From contig CM075103.1 of the NCBI GenBank assembly GCA_037576195.1, positions 4,154,001-4,218,000 of the forward strand: a stretch of 64,000 nt of DNA, written 5' to 3'. The position numbers were made by a program, and so were the translations under genes. The stretch comes from Phytoseiulus persimilis (lineage: Eukaryota > Arthropoda > Arachnida > Mesostigmata > Phytoseiidae). Under the pieces are notes generated by a model, which saw only the letters and a program-made list of their open reading frames with translations, did no database searches and had not been told where the DNA came from. Below, one piece after another: positions 51,349 to 63,060 of the stretch (position 1 is its first letter; every line of letters starts with the position of its first letter).

Positions 51349-52557
51349 TTATTCTGGCAGGAAATTTTCTTCCATATCATCGACGTACCAGTCTGGTAGG
51401 ACTTGGTACTTTCTGAAGTTGGGATCGTTGTGAGGAAGCTGCATCACTTTTATGCTTCGGGTCTCCGGATTGAATTCGTACAGGACGACTTTCCTCCGGT
51501 TCTCCTCGGAGTTATGGTGCAGCACAAACTCCAGGAAATTATTCAGGAAGGCCATGGCTTCCGTGCCCTTCCATATGGGTCGACCCAGTTCTTCCAGCGT
51601 GTGCAGCTTGTAGCTCCGGATGTTCTCGACCACTCCTTCGTCGTCTCGATACCCACATATGACCCGGGGAATGTTGAGTATTTTCGACTGAGACCACCAC
51701 TTCAACATTTTCCTGAATAACGCGTGCTGCTGGCTTTTGGTGTCGATGCGACGGGCGATCCGCAATTCGACGAAACGCTCCGTGCAGTTCCGCATCTCAG
51801 GGTTGTCCGAGGTGAGTTTGGGGTCAACGGCCGCCACTCGAGCGGCGAAAATAAGCGTGTGGTGTTTGCTCAGATGGGATCGTGTCACCGTGTAGGTGAC
51901 CTCGTTCTCGTTCGCGGACGCCTCCGGGTTCGGTCTGCCCTTCGGTCGCGCAGCGGTCATGTACTGCTCGAACTTGTAACGCCACGCCACCTGCCGTCGC
52001 TTTTCATCTGTGTAGAGACTCCTCCGACCCGGTTTGTATTGGCACATGTAAATGGTGTCCCGGTACTTGGTGGCACCCATCACCCATCCTCTGCTGTGTT
52101 CGTGGACAGAGCACATGATCTTGGCGAGCAGACCCCTGTAACAAATGAATTCGGTGTGCAAGCTGGACAGCTCGTCTGATCCGCAGGCTTCCTTGAAAAC
52201 GCTGAAATTCTCCGTGATCCATCGGAGCAGATGATCGATTTTGTCGTTCACGGCGGGATCCTTCGGGTTGCGGGTGTCGAAAGCCACGTTAAGGTCCCAA
52301 TTGAGAACATCGTTGTTTCCGGGCTCAACGAGGAACGCTCTTTTCGAGAAGCCGTTTACGTGATCTCTTTCGCCGAAGCGGCTGAAACTTCCGAGTTCGA
52401 CGATCTCGGGCACATAGGGTTCGGGCGGAGCGTCCGGGACGTGGGTCGAGATCTCGGCAATCGTCGGGTACTGAACTGAAATCCGGAAATTCATTAGGAT
52501 TCCGAGCGCTTGCGACCGAGAGGTTTGGCTTGATTGTTTTCCCACGATCCGCTTCAT
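51349..52557 (-). CDS. DXO/Rai1-family paralogue A, predicted catalytically inactive (402 aa)
   Basis: The DXO/Rai1 family removes incomplete or NAD caps from RNA 5' ends and degrades the RNA. This single-exon protein aligns end to end with paralogue B: VELGSFSRFG, LNWDLNVAFD, YRGLLAKIMCSV, WRYKFEQYM, LKWWSQSKIL, IPRVICGYRDDEGVV and a C-terminal LPDWYVDDM (human DXO LPVWYVEAM). Retained are Arg141 (motif I), Glu197 in YKFEQ, Glu264 and Gln290. Lost are the metal-binding Glu-x-Asp, which reads Arg240-Val-Ala242 (codons at 51,832-51,840), and the motif Lys, now Arg266 (FVELRIA instead of YVELKTS). In mouse DXO the equivalent Glu234, Asp236 and Lys255 are needed for activity. The frame is otherwise intact, so a conserved non-catalytic role, such as partner binding to an Xrn2-type nuclease, is possible. 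Translation may begin at 52,557 or at the internal ATG at 52,494. Confidence 0.9.
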   Translation of the reverse strand: MKRIVGKQSSQTSRSQALGILMNFRISVQYPTIAEISTHVPDAPPEPYVPEIVELGSFSRFGERDHVNGFSKRAFLVEPGNNDVLNWDLNVAFDTRNPKDPAVNDKIDHLLRWITENFSVFKEACGSDELSSLHTEFICYRGLLAKIMCSVHEHSRGWVMGATKYRDTIYMCQYKPGRRSLYTDEKRRQVAWRYKFEQYMTAARPKGRPNPEASANENEVTYTVTRSHLSKHHTLIFAARVAAVDPKLTSDNPEMRNCTERFVELRIARRIDTKSQQHALFRKMLKWWSQSKILNIPRVICGYRDDEGVVENIRSYKLHTLEELGRPIWKGTEAMAFLNNFLEFVLHHNSEENRRKVVLYEFNPETRSIKVMQLPHNDPNFRKYQVLPDWYVDDMEENFLPE

Positions 52558-54500
52558 TGAACGGAATCGTTCGCGGCGTTCAGGAGTGGGGAAGGATCGA
52601 GCTCATCCGCACACGGCCGAGACGGAACCGCGGCGGAGCTTTGAATCCAGTTTTGAACGGGATTGCAACTCACAGTGCTCGCGGAACGTTCTTTCGGGAC
52701 CTCGGTGATCGTGGCGCCTGGACGTCGATGGCCTCCTGCGCGCGCCGCTCATCACGTAAAAGGGCGGGGAGTGCTTCCGTGAGGAGTCGCAACGGACTAT
52801 GGAACCGAGTTGGATCAGCTGCCGACGAGGCACCTTCCGGCTCTCGATCGTCGTTGATCTCTGTCAATATTTACCGGCGCCACGAAGTCCGAAATACGAG
52901 ACGAGCGCTTGTTTCAGCGGTGCACGTGTGACACGTCGATGCAAAGTAAAGCTCGCACACGCTCTCGACTCATTCTTCCCGACCAGATACTGTTGTGTTC
53001 TCTTGCCGATATTTTCCGAGCGAAGTTGACAATTCCGTGATCGAGCGTCGATGCTGTCTTCTTCGAGTCCAGCAGTTCTTCTTGGAGCTCTAGTCAACTG
53101 AGAGCTCCCTCGCAGTGGCTCGGCTTCAACTGTAAAAGAGGCCTCGTGTTCCATGAGACCGGAATTCATGAGCGTCGTTCCATGATTCCGCAGTCGATTG
53201 CTTGCGATCTATGCAAAAGTAATGATTGGTTATAATAATGTTTTCCTATAGTAGGGTATCATCGAGACTCGAGTGATGCCGAAGTTGGGTAAGAAGCTCA
53301 TTTTATGAGGTGACTTCGGGCGAACTCGCTCTTGAACAGCTGAACTGACTTATGACTGAAGAGAAACCTCAGCAGCAGATCTTGTCGAGACGGGTCCCGA
53401 TCAAACTGTCCAGGACAGCAATCAGTGGGCTTTCAAAGTCGAGATGCCGAATCAGTGAGACCGCAAAACGTATCGAGGGAACGACGAGATTCCGTGGGAC
53501 CTGCCGCAACGTTCGGAGGGAAACGCTCTCCGAGCTGAAAGTCATCGATCAGATACATGTGAACCTATTGTTATGACGGAATATCGTGGCTCTGAAACTG
53601 GTTCTGGTCACACAGGCCCAATATTCATCATGATGCGAGTTACTGCGCTCGGGAAAGGATAAGATCAGGAAACAGTTCTCTTTCTGGTCCCTCCGAATCT
53701 TTGGCCGAAGACGGCTTGTCCGCGAGCTCACGAGTGACAACCATGAATCTGAGCTCCCAGGCATCGGGGGCTACTCAGAACAGCAGCTTCGTGGTGACGC
53801 CACTGCTTACAGTTCACAGCCTCGTCGCGTAGAATCCTGAGAATACTCACCCTCGTTTCTTCCAGATCGGGGAAATGCTGGGAACGATGCGAGTGCGCTG
53901 TCGTGAGATTTCAGCCTAGTTTCCCATCCGGGACACCAGTCATGAAAAACCACCCCGGGAAGGAAATTAACTCTGCATTAATTCAACGTGTACATATCGC
54001 CTCTCGAAGAGAAGGGTCTCCATTCGAGCTATAAATATGAACTCTGGGCCACTCTCGGAACTCGAGACCAATTTATTCAAGCTATCCCAAGATTTGGTTC
54101 CTCTCCAAAGTTTTCAGTTCGTATTCCTCTGGCAGGGCTCGAGGCCGCTCGTGTAGGGCCCTTGAAGATCACCGGATTCATCCGCATGAGCCTGCGAAAC
54201 ACAACCAGCACTTTCGACGCCCCACCAAAGAATCAAGATCGCACCTGACTGTTGCCGCTGATGACTTAGCTGCTCGAGATGTCCCTCCCGCAGACTCTTC
54301 GCGTCGTTCGGGAGTCGCTGGTAGAGTTCCGGTGGAAAAACTCCTCGGAACCACAAACTGTCCCCTGGGATTCGAGGATCTGGACGTGCGTTGATTTCAT
54401 GATGAGTTCCGCGGAACCACTCGGAGGGCAGGAAGGAATCCGCGGGAAAGTGGACTGTTTACAATGTGAACCGGTTCCGGCAGCAGAGCGGTGGCCACGG
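52558..54500. other. Spacer between the two DXO paralogues
   Basis: About 1.9 kb with no recognisable exon. TTTATT at 54,072-54,077 is a minus-strand AATAAA about 424 bp beyond the DXO-B stop. The spacer presumably contains the DXO-A promoter. Confidence 0.5.
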
Positions 54501-55785
54501 TTAACGCAGTTGTCTGTCCATGAATTCGATGTACCAAGATGGTAGTATTTGAAATTGCTCAAAATCTCTGCATTCGCTCGGCAAGTCCATGCATTTGATC
54601 GCCCGGTTCTGAGGCACGAACTCGAACAGCGTCACTCTCCGCTCGGAGGAGTTCCGCTTCACGAAATGCAGGAATTCTTCCAAGAATGTCAGCATATCCT
54701 CCGGCGACCAATACTTCTCCCCCAGTCTAACCAGCTCGGGGAGATTGTAACTCTCCAAGCTTTCTACGATCCCGTCGTCGTCCCGAAAGCCGCAGATAAC
54801 CCTGGGAATGCCTATCAAATGACTCTGCGCCCACCACTTGATTGCTTTGAATTTAATCAAGTTCTCATGCTGTCGTCGATTGTCTACACGTCGGGACGTC
54901 TTCATTTCTACATATCGACGAGTGGAATGCTTCAGATGGGGCTTTTGCTCTACGAGTTTCGGGTCTACGGCATCAACTTCGGCTCCGTAAACCATGGAGT
55001 GGCTCTTCCCCAAGCGGGTCCTGACCACGGAGCAGAACTCCTCCTTTTCGTTCGCGGGCTTTTCGGGAGTAGGCTTCCCGCCGGGCTCTGAGGCTGTCAA
55101 GAATTGTTCGAATTTGTAACCCCACGCCGAAGCACGTCTCAATCTGTCAGGCATGTTCTTCTCACGCTCGATCCTCTCAGCTGTCTCGTATTGGCACATG
55201 TAGATCGTTTCTCTATATCTCGTCGACCCCATTATCCAGGCATCCTTGTTCTCGAAGACGGAGCACATTATTGCTGTCAGCAGTCCGCGGTAGGAGACGA
55301 AGTCCGTGTGCAGAGTCGCGAGCTTGCCTTCATCGCACGGCGCACGAAACTTCTCGACGTTGTCCTTTATCCACAGGAGGAGGTTGTCGAGCTTTTCGGA
55401 CAAGCTGTGATTCTTTTGTACGCGCGCCTCGTAGGCCAGATTCAGATCCCAGTCCAGATGGTCATGAGATGTCGGCTCCACCAGATAAGCGATCCGAGAT
55501 GTGTCGTGAACGTATTCTCTATCTCCAACGAGACAGAAGTTCCCCAGTTCGACTTGTTCGCGGAAAGCTGGTGCTCCATTCGCCGTGAAAGGCCTTCGGA
55601 CCTTGAGCGAGTCTTTGACAGGATACCGAACTGGAACGAAATGCGCTTCTAAGACGCTGTTGTCTGGCGAAAAGAGTTTACAGGTGCTAGATCTGATGAT
55701 AAATTATCGTCTGTGACTGAAGTTGTCGTTCGCCAGCTCGGCTATCACCGAGGCTCCATCGAAGACGTCACTCACAGTTCTCCAT
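54501..55785 (-). CDS. DXO/Rai1 decapping exoribonuclease, paralogue B (390 aa, active-site intact)
   Basis: This protein is predicted to hydrolyse non-canonical or incomplete RNA caps and then act as a 5'-3' exonuclease, in nucleus or cytoplasm. Coding exon 1 is only 10 nt (55785-55776, ATG GAG AAC T before GTGAGT); exon 2 is 55663-54501 after TTTTCGCCAG. The tiny first exon is inferred from phase and splice consensus. Motifs: VELGNFCLVG, SYRGLLTAIMCSV, GYKFEQFL (Glu189), GAEVDAVDPK (Glu232, Asp234), YVEMKTS (Glu256, Lys258), KWWAQS (Gln283), GFRDDDGIV, and a C-terminal LPSWYIEFM. Every catalytic position of mouse DXO is present. Length matches human DXO (396 aa). It lies 1.9 kb upstream of paralogue A in the same orientation, indicating tandem duplication, and is divergent from KMO with about 470 bp between start codons. 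Confidence 0.93.
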
Positions 55786-56254
55786 TCCACCCGGGAAAGA
55801 TCATTCACGGGATCGCCGAGATTCGCCGCAGGTCGAGTTTTTCGGCCAGCCGTCGGGTGGTGTGAGTGGTGTGGTTGCACCAACAGCTGATTGGGTTCGT
55901 TCGCGGGCGGACAGGTCCATTCCACGAATCGCCCGCGAAAATTTGAATTTCTGTCGTGGAAGACTAGTTGTGCTCGCCGCCGGGAACTGAGCGAAGTTCG
56001 GTTCGTCTCGAAAACTCGGCTCCCTCGGGACAGTCTGCGTCTTTGCCAAACGAATAGTCTAATTTCAGTGATTTTATCTCATACAGGGGCAATTCGGCCG
56101 GTGGCCCCACATCATAAAAGCTGTTGTCCTGCTGCCAAAGTTCAGTTGCGTGTCAGCTGCAGGAGAAGAATGTAATCTGCTTTACAGTGATGTTGGACGG
56201 GTGTCCTCTCTTCCAAGAAGAGATTCGGTTTTCGAGAGTCATCATTATCAAACA
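55786..56254. promoter_or_regulatory. Shared divergent promoter region of DXO-B and KMO
   Basis: The 469 bp between the two start codons, transcribed away from each other, must hold the 5'UTRs and promoters of both. No clear TATA box is visible. The assignment rests only on gene arrangement. Confidence 0.45.
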
Positions 56255-58132
<1,878 letters not shown>

Positions 58133-58148
58133 AGTCGCGACTTGTCCC

Positions 58149-58154
58149 AATAAA
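58149..58154 (+). terminator. Polyadenylation signal of KMO
   Basis: AATAAA begins 17 bp after the KMO stop codon. A minus-strand AATAAA for the convergent ZIP gene (TTTATT at 58,559-58,564) lies about 145 bp beyond that gene's stop. Confidence 0.6.
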
Positions 58155-58704
58155 AATATTCAAAACCATTCAGCCATGCTGGGCTTTTCCAACTCGCAGA
58201 TTTTATCATGAACAGGCTTCAAAGACCCTCCCACGTCTCGAGGCACGCTTCGGACTGCTTGGAACAAACTGCCATCATTTTCTCCGAAACTGAGGGAGCG
58301 AACGGTCTTTTTCCCTTCCCATGAAACCCGGTCACGGCGGATCGATTCGTGACACTTCGACGGCGTATCTCTTGAACCCGCAACTGAGCCCTCCAAGCAG
58401 GGATCGTGAGAGTGATCCAGCTCGTCTAACTATCGAGTCGTGAGCCTTCTCGCGTGGCTAAGGATCATCTACATCCTGAGGCTCATTCTGAAAACGCCGA
58501 CCGTTCGAAATCTCCAACGAACGAGGAAATGGCCTCAGTGCCTGATTCAATATTTCGATTTATTTTGATGTCCAATTCAGTTGATGCAATCATTAGAAGC
58601 CGAATGATGGTTTTCACAAATTTCAAGTCAGTTACAGAGCCGCAAATTTTTCACAAATCCGACACATCGACCTCTCTCGAATTCCAGCGACGCGCTCACG
58701 AGGC
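58155..58704. other. Convergent 3' intergenic region of KMO and the ZIP gene
   Basis: This non-coding stretch lies between two converging genes and contains the minus-strand AATAAA at 58,559-58,564. No further gene is seen. Confidence 0.6.
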
Positions 58705-59868
58705 TCATCGCATCTTCACCCCGGTCATTTGATAGAGGTACTGCCCCGCATCGAAACGTAGTTCTTCTAAGCTATATACCGGTACTCCATTTGTCCACAA
58801 GCAGTGGATCATCGATAAGCTGCAGCCGGTGAACGTTGCCAGCCACTGTCTGACGCCGTGGAGATGCTTTTGCTTGTTTACTCTTAACAGTTCGAAGAAG
58901 GCCACGTACAGGAGACTCCCTCCCGATATGCCCAGCAGGCCGCCCAGTTTGGTGACAGATACGTCCATCGAGCCCACCAGCAGAGTCAGCAGGCAGCCTA
59001 TCGACGGCATTACGCTGAATATCAGTAGCACCCCCAGGATTGATTTCGTTTCTACCTTCAAATCCAGCAGCTCGATCACGGTCGGCACCGCGATGACGAT
59101 TCGGTACACCATGATGGTGGAGGAAATGTACCAGGTCTGCTGGACGCTCGGTTGCAGGCCCACGCAGAAGCCGTCGAGGATGGAATGTAAACACAGGACT
59201 GTAACTCCGAGGTAAGTTTTCCAGGTTAGCCTCGAAGCTTGGCCCTCCTGCCCGGCGGAGCCAGAACTTCGCAAGGCTGCCGCTCCTCCGGCACCAACTT
59301 CTGGGAATTTTCCGGGGCGGCAGGAAGCATCAATCGAAGCTCGTTGCTCTCCACCGTTGGGAAACGCTTTTCGATGTTTTTCGTTTTCGTATACCCGGCC
59401 GCGAACGAACTGCGCGATGTAGAGGTGCCATCTGTCGTCGTCGTCCCTGTCACTGGCGCCGTACGGCATGGAGAGTGTTTCTTGCATCAGCCACGCCACG
59501 AGGAATCCCAGGGTCAGATAGATCTCGGGGCCGGGATACGAGTTGTTCCCGTAGATCCGAGTCCGGATGGTCGGCAGAACGTTGCAGAAGACCGCGGCGA
59601 CCAGCTGTCCTGCGCAAGCGCAGAGCCCAGCCATGCAGACCGCGGTGTAGACGGCCGATGCTCGCAGCCATGCTACGCAGTCTCGTATTTTATCGTCGGA
59701 TAGAACGATTCTCGACAGCAGGGGCAGGGCGCCGGCGGTGAATGTCAAAACGAGCATGCACACCGGCGCCATGTATCTCACCTGGCGCAGCGCTTGCAGG
59801 ACGGCTCCTTCGTGGAAGAGGGCGACGTAGTCGGCGACCATTTCCTCGCGCAGCCCTTTCATGTCCAT
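58705..59868 (-). CDS. ZIP (SLC39)-family membrane protein with atypical metal site (387 aa)
   Basis: ZIP proteins import zinc or iron into the cytosol. This single-exon protein has the family layout: hydrophobic segments near residues 34-55, 67-98 and 113-132, a hydrophilic loop (about 137-215) and further hydrophobic segments from about 217 on. Subfamily-I landmarks are YPGPEIYLTLGF (TM3), HSILDGFCVGLQ (TM4, His228 kept, usual Glu replaced by Asp232) and GGSLLYVAFFELL (TM6). The usual TM5 HKxxxA reads YRIVIA, so the conserved His is Tyr255. The TM6 Glu before the GTFLY-like motif is Leu312. The loop has acidic residues (DRDDDDRW) but no His-rich cluster. It may carry another metal, have reduced transport, or be regulatory. 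The ATG at 59,868 gives the usual family length; a second ATG lies two codons on. KMO converges on it; SC5D lies upstream. Confidence 0.82.
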   Translation of the reverse strand: MDMKGLREEMVADYVALFHEGAVLQALRQVRYMAPVCMLVLTFTAGALPLLSRIVLSDDKIRDCVAWLRASAVYTAVCMAGLCACAGQLVAAVFCNVLPTIRTRIYGNNSYPGPEIYLTLGFLVAWLMQETLSMPYGASDRDDDDRWHLYIAQFVRGRVYENEKHRKAFPNGGEQRASIDASCRPGKFPEVGAGGAAALRSSGSAGQEGQASRLTWKTYLGVTVLCLHSILDGFCVGLQPSVQQTWYISSTIMVYRIVIAVPTVIELLDLKVETKSILGVLLIFSVMPSIGCLLTLLVGSMDVSVTKLGGLLGISGGSLLYVAFFELLRVNKQKHLHGVRQWLATFTGCSLSMIHCLWTNGVPVYSLEELRFDAGQYLYQMTGVKMR

Positions 59869-60403
59869 GATCGCGGCTGGAGGTTCTCCTCCGAAAGTTG
59901 ATGCGCTCGATTTTCACGGGACCGACTGAATGTCTGAACCCGCACGACTGATGCTGCGCGCGTCCCAAAAAGCCGATGTGAACGTGGCTGCACGTCTTGG
60001 CCGTCAACCTCTCTTTCGTCTGCTCGACATGAGCGTCGGATTTCGAAGTGTTTCGCAAGAGCAGCTCTCTGCTAACGTTCTCGATTTCGTCTCTCCGTTG
60101 AATCCCGGAGGCCTTCCGACGACGTCCGAATCGATTTCTCGTCGGATGCCCGGAATCCCGTCGATAAAATCCGGGGTCCCGATCGGCAGATCATTAGTGA
60201 CGAAATACCATTTCCTCGGTCGAACCGCACGCCGAGATCGAGCTCGAGCCGTCCTCGAATCAATTCGACCACCGAGCTTCGTGATAATTTTATTCCAAAG
60301 TTCCTCGATTCCCAACAATTATATTCGACTCTGGAGCTCGCATCCTGACACCGAGATTTGCCGCTCTCAGATACGTTCGGAAACGAAATGGATGGCTGGC
60401 TGC
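59869..60403. other. Spacer between SC5D and the ZIP gene
   Basis: This stretch carries the presumed ZIP promoter and the SC5D 3'UTR. TTTATT at 60,289-60,294 is a minus-strand AATAAA about 133 bp beyond the SC5D stop. No additional gene is seen. Confidence 0.55.
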
Positions 60404-60428
60404 CTATCTATCCATCTATCTATCTATC
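60404..60428 (+). repeat. CTAT microsatellite at the SC5D stop codon
   Basis: About six CTAT/CCAT units run directly into the SC5D stop codon (60,427-60,429 on the minus strand), so the array begins the 3'UTR of that gene. Length variation here would not change the protein unless it moved the stop. Confidence 0.8.
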
Positions 60429-61401
60429 AGTCGGCCTTCGACTCCATGGAATCAGCGACCGGCCGGGCGTAGCTCCTGGAATCCTCTCCTTCCTCTCGTT
60501 TTATCACCTCATCAACCTGTAGGATCTGCTTCTGCCAAGTTTCATTGTCCATCTTGACAGAGGGATCGAATATCGCGGCGTCAGCTCTCCGGTAGGAGCC
60601 ACCTATCCGGTCCCAGAGCGTGGTGAATTGTCCATAATTGTATCGATAGTAAAGGTGATGCACCGTGTGACAAGCGGCTCCGTTGATGACAGCATTGTTG
60701 GCCAGTACCTCTCCATCGTGAATGAGCACGGTCCAAATGTTGATGAATCCGAAGAGAGCCAAGTATGCTAGCTTGTGAAGCGGGAAGACGAAAGGGAAAA
60801 TGTGATAGGGGAGGCTCTGCAAGTACCCGTCGACAGGGTGGAACGCGTGACTCGCGAAAGGTGTGGGCACGATCCACTTGTGATGCGGTTTGTGCAAGTG
60901 CTTGTAGACGAGTCGATGGTGCAAGCCTCGATGGATGTAATAAATCAAGCAGTCGCTGAAAATTACGAACAGAGGGAATTGGAGAATCAGGTACCAAATC
61001 CCGTATTCAGCAACGTCGTCGTAGAGCAGCGAATGGCCGCGGACTTCAGCGACGAACCACAGCGCTGTCAGGAGCGCCATGATTGGCACAGCAATCATGG
61101 TGAGACTTATCTCTTGCCGGATCTGGTCCTTCAAATATCTCGGATGGCGCTTTGTATTTTTATCGAACACGAGCCAATATGAGAGCGAGGCTGTCAAGAG
61201 GTAGAGAGCGGCACCGAAAATCCACGTAATGAAGAACAGAGACGAGTATTGACGATGGATGTTGTCGCGCGGTAAAAACGTTCCGTCGACGCATGCCCCA
61301 TCGCCGTCGAGGTACGGTGCTAGCAACGAGTCACAGGGGAGCACTCTCGCGTACACACTGTCCAACAGAAAGTCGTCGCATGTGTTCAGCACGTAATCCA
61401 T
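60427..61401 (-). CDS. Lathosterol oxidase / sterol C5-desaturase (324 aa, intronless)
   Basis: SC5D introduces the C5-C6 double bond into lathosterol to give 7-dehydrocholesterol in the endoplasmic reticulum, using a non-haem di-iron centre. The protein is full length (human 299 aa) and aligns throughout: FDKNTKRHPRYLKDQIRQEI, EVRGHSLLYDD, YYIHRGLHHRLVYKHLHK, TPFASHAFHPVDGYLQSLPY, NIWTVLIHDGE and YNYGQFTTLWDRIGGS. All His clusters of the fatty-acid-hydroxylase superfamily are present: HRGLHH (157-162), HKPHH (170-174), HAFH (185-188) and HTVHH (245-249). Hydrophobic segments lie near residues 55-78, 102-120 and 135-155. The start is the ATG at 61,401 (MDYVLNTCDDF); the frame is open upstream but has no better ATG nearby. 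Arthropods generally cannot make sterols de novo, so its substrate is probably dietary sterol. Confidence 0.93.
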   Translation of the reverse strand: MDYVLNTCDDFLLDSVYARVLPCDSLLAPYLDGDGACVDGTFLPRDNIHRQYSSLFFITWIFGAALYLLTASLSYWLVFDKNTKRHPRYLKDQIRQEISLTMIAVPIMALLTALWFVAEVRGHSLLYDDVAEYGIWYLILQFPLFVIFSDCLIYYIHRGLHHRLVYKHLHKPHHKWIVPTPFASHAFHPVDGYLQSLPYHIFPFVFPLHKLAYLALFGFINIWTVLIHDGEVLANNAVINGAACHTVHHLYYRYNYGQFTTLWDRIGGSYRRADAAIFDPSVKMDNETWQKQILQVDEVIKREEGEDSRSYARPVADSMESKAD

Positions 61402-62700
61402 CGCGTTAGACCTCAAGCTTCGCTGTCGCCGCGAAGTGTTCGCCGGTCAGCGATCGGCCGTATCCACAGCGTACTGCAAGCTGCTCCTTGCGGCTCTATT
61501 CGAAAGCTCGAGATATATTTTCGAGAGCGACGCGCCTTTATCGAATCCTTCCGCGGACAGAACCGCTTTATCGCCCAATCGGGATTTCAAACAGGGACCC
61601 GCATTCCGAACGGATTTGCCTTGAACTTGGGCTCTCGAGTGTTCTTTGAACTCGGTTGAACAAGTGTCCTCTCTCGATAACTAATCACGGTTGATAATCT
61701 GTTTTTATGCATACGGACAGCTTCAGATTCTGGAAGCGACTTTGATTTTGGTGCTCGCTGTCACTGGACTCGGGAAGATGAACAAAAAAACATTCCGGAA
61801 ACGGCAGAGCTCTTCTATCACCGTTTCCTTTGATGAATGTCTTCTTGAATAACATGGAGGCCGATCAAGGCTGAAAGGAATCCCGGGAGGAAAATGGGAC
61901 TCGGGAAAAACACTTGTTCGACAAGGAATCCGCTGTTCAGAGCTTGACATTTCAGAAGCACTCCCGATCGCTGCCTTTATTTCGAAAACGATAGATTCTC
62001 CAGGAAATGCGATTCCAATCCGCGTCTGGGACCGCTCGAGAATGATTCCCGAGGAAGCTCCGATTCGATTCGAGTTTCGCTCCGTTCAGTGCAGTCGGTG
62101 ACGGATGTGTAACGGAATACCGATGCGACAAAGATGTGCCGGGGAAAATCCCGAACAAGGATGCCCTGATGCTCTGTGTGCATAAAGACGTTAGAACCGG
62201 TTAGTGAAATAAGATGAGAGAACGAGCTCTTCGAGAGCTCGGAACGTTCACGAGGATTCGTCCTCGAAGATTACGTCCACCCAGTGTTCGGACAGAACCC
62301 CCGTCGACGATCTCCTCCTCCTCCGTCCAATGAAAACAGGAGTTTGTCGAACTTGCTGTAAGACATATAACGGCCGTTCGTTATCGAAATGCAATGAAGG
62401 GGATTTTTTGTTTGAGTTGTCCTGTTTCGAGCCCTCTCCTCTTCAGTGAATCGAGCTCACCTGGAGACATGCCGAAATGATGCAGAAGGCTTGAGTGCTG
62501 GTCACGTTACTCGACAAGGCGGACTGTGGGAGTTCAAAAAGTCAACATTGGTTCGTTCCTGTCGTCGTAATTGCTCAGGGGCCGACTGCCCCAGGAGCCC
62601 TGATCTTGGATCAGCTCGTTTGGAGGACTTCTTCAGGAGGAGTTTATCGACCCTAGCCGCTGATGCTCGCGATGAAGAAATTCGATCGAACAATACTCAC
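61402..62700. other. No supported gene; may hold 3' exons of the small secreted protein
   Basis: SC5D's promoter should lie at the left edge. Further exons of the minus-strand secreted protein are expected between about 62,690 and 61,500, but I could not identify one. No RNA gene or repeat stands out. Confidence 0.4.
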
Positions 62701-63060
62701 ACTGCCCGTACACTGCTGAGTCGTCTGGGGGAAGTTCACGTAGCTGCACATGACGCACTGGCTTTGCATCCCCGGGCTTATAGAGTTGTAGCAGAACCTG
62801 GTCATCTGCCAAGGTGAGGAAAATATATCTGCAGCTTGATTCACCGATTCGAAAGTGTTCGGGGGCATGAGGAATCGAATCCAAGGGAAAAATCTCGAAC
62901 ATCTCAGAGAGTGCTCAAGTTTGAGCAATTGTCGGTTTCACCGAGGAATGGTTTCAGCACAGTCAGAACTCACATAGCTCAGCAGAGGGTTCGGGAAACG
63001 CAACCCCACCGCCACGACAACCAAACCCACGACGAGTAGTAGTTGACACCGGCCAAGCAT
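62701..63060 (-). CDS. Probable small secreted Cys-containing protein, first two exons
   Basis: Exon 1 (63060-62974) encodes MLGRCQLLLVVGLVVVAVGL and nine more residues, a clear signal peptide or anchor, and ends at GTGAGT. Exon 2 (62805-62701), after CTTGGCAG, continues in phase 0 with FCYNSISPGMQSQCVMCSY and a fourth Cys (QQC), ending at another GTGAGT. A TATATGG/CCATATAAG element lies about 140 bp upstream. The 3' exons were not found. The Cys spacing (C-x11-C-x2-C-x10-C) does not match a family I can name with confidence. Splice consensus at three junctions and a continuous phase support a real gene. Confidence 0.45.

Noticed and set aside
51724-52179. Plus-strand open frame across DXO-A, and a similar one across DXO-B (54,549-55,652)
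   Set aside because: These are antisense shadows of the DXO coding sequence; the minus strand carries the conserved family motifs.
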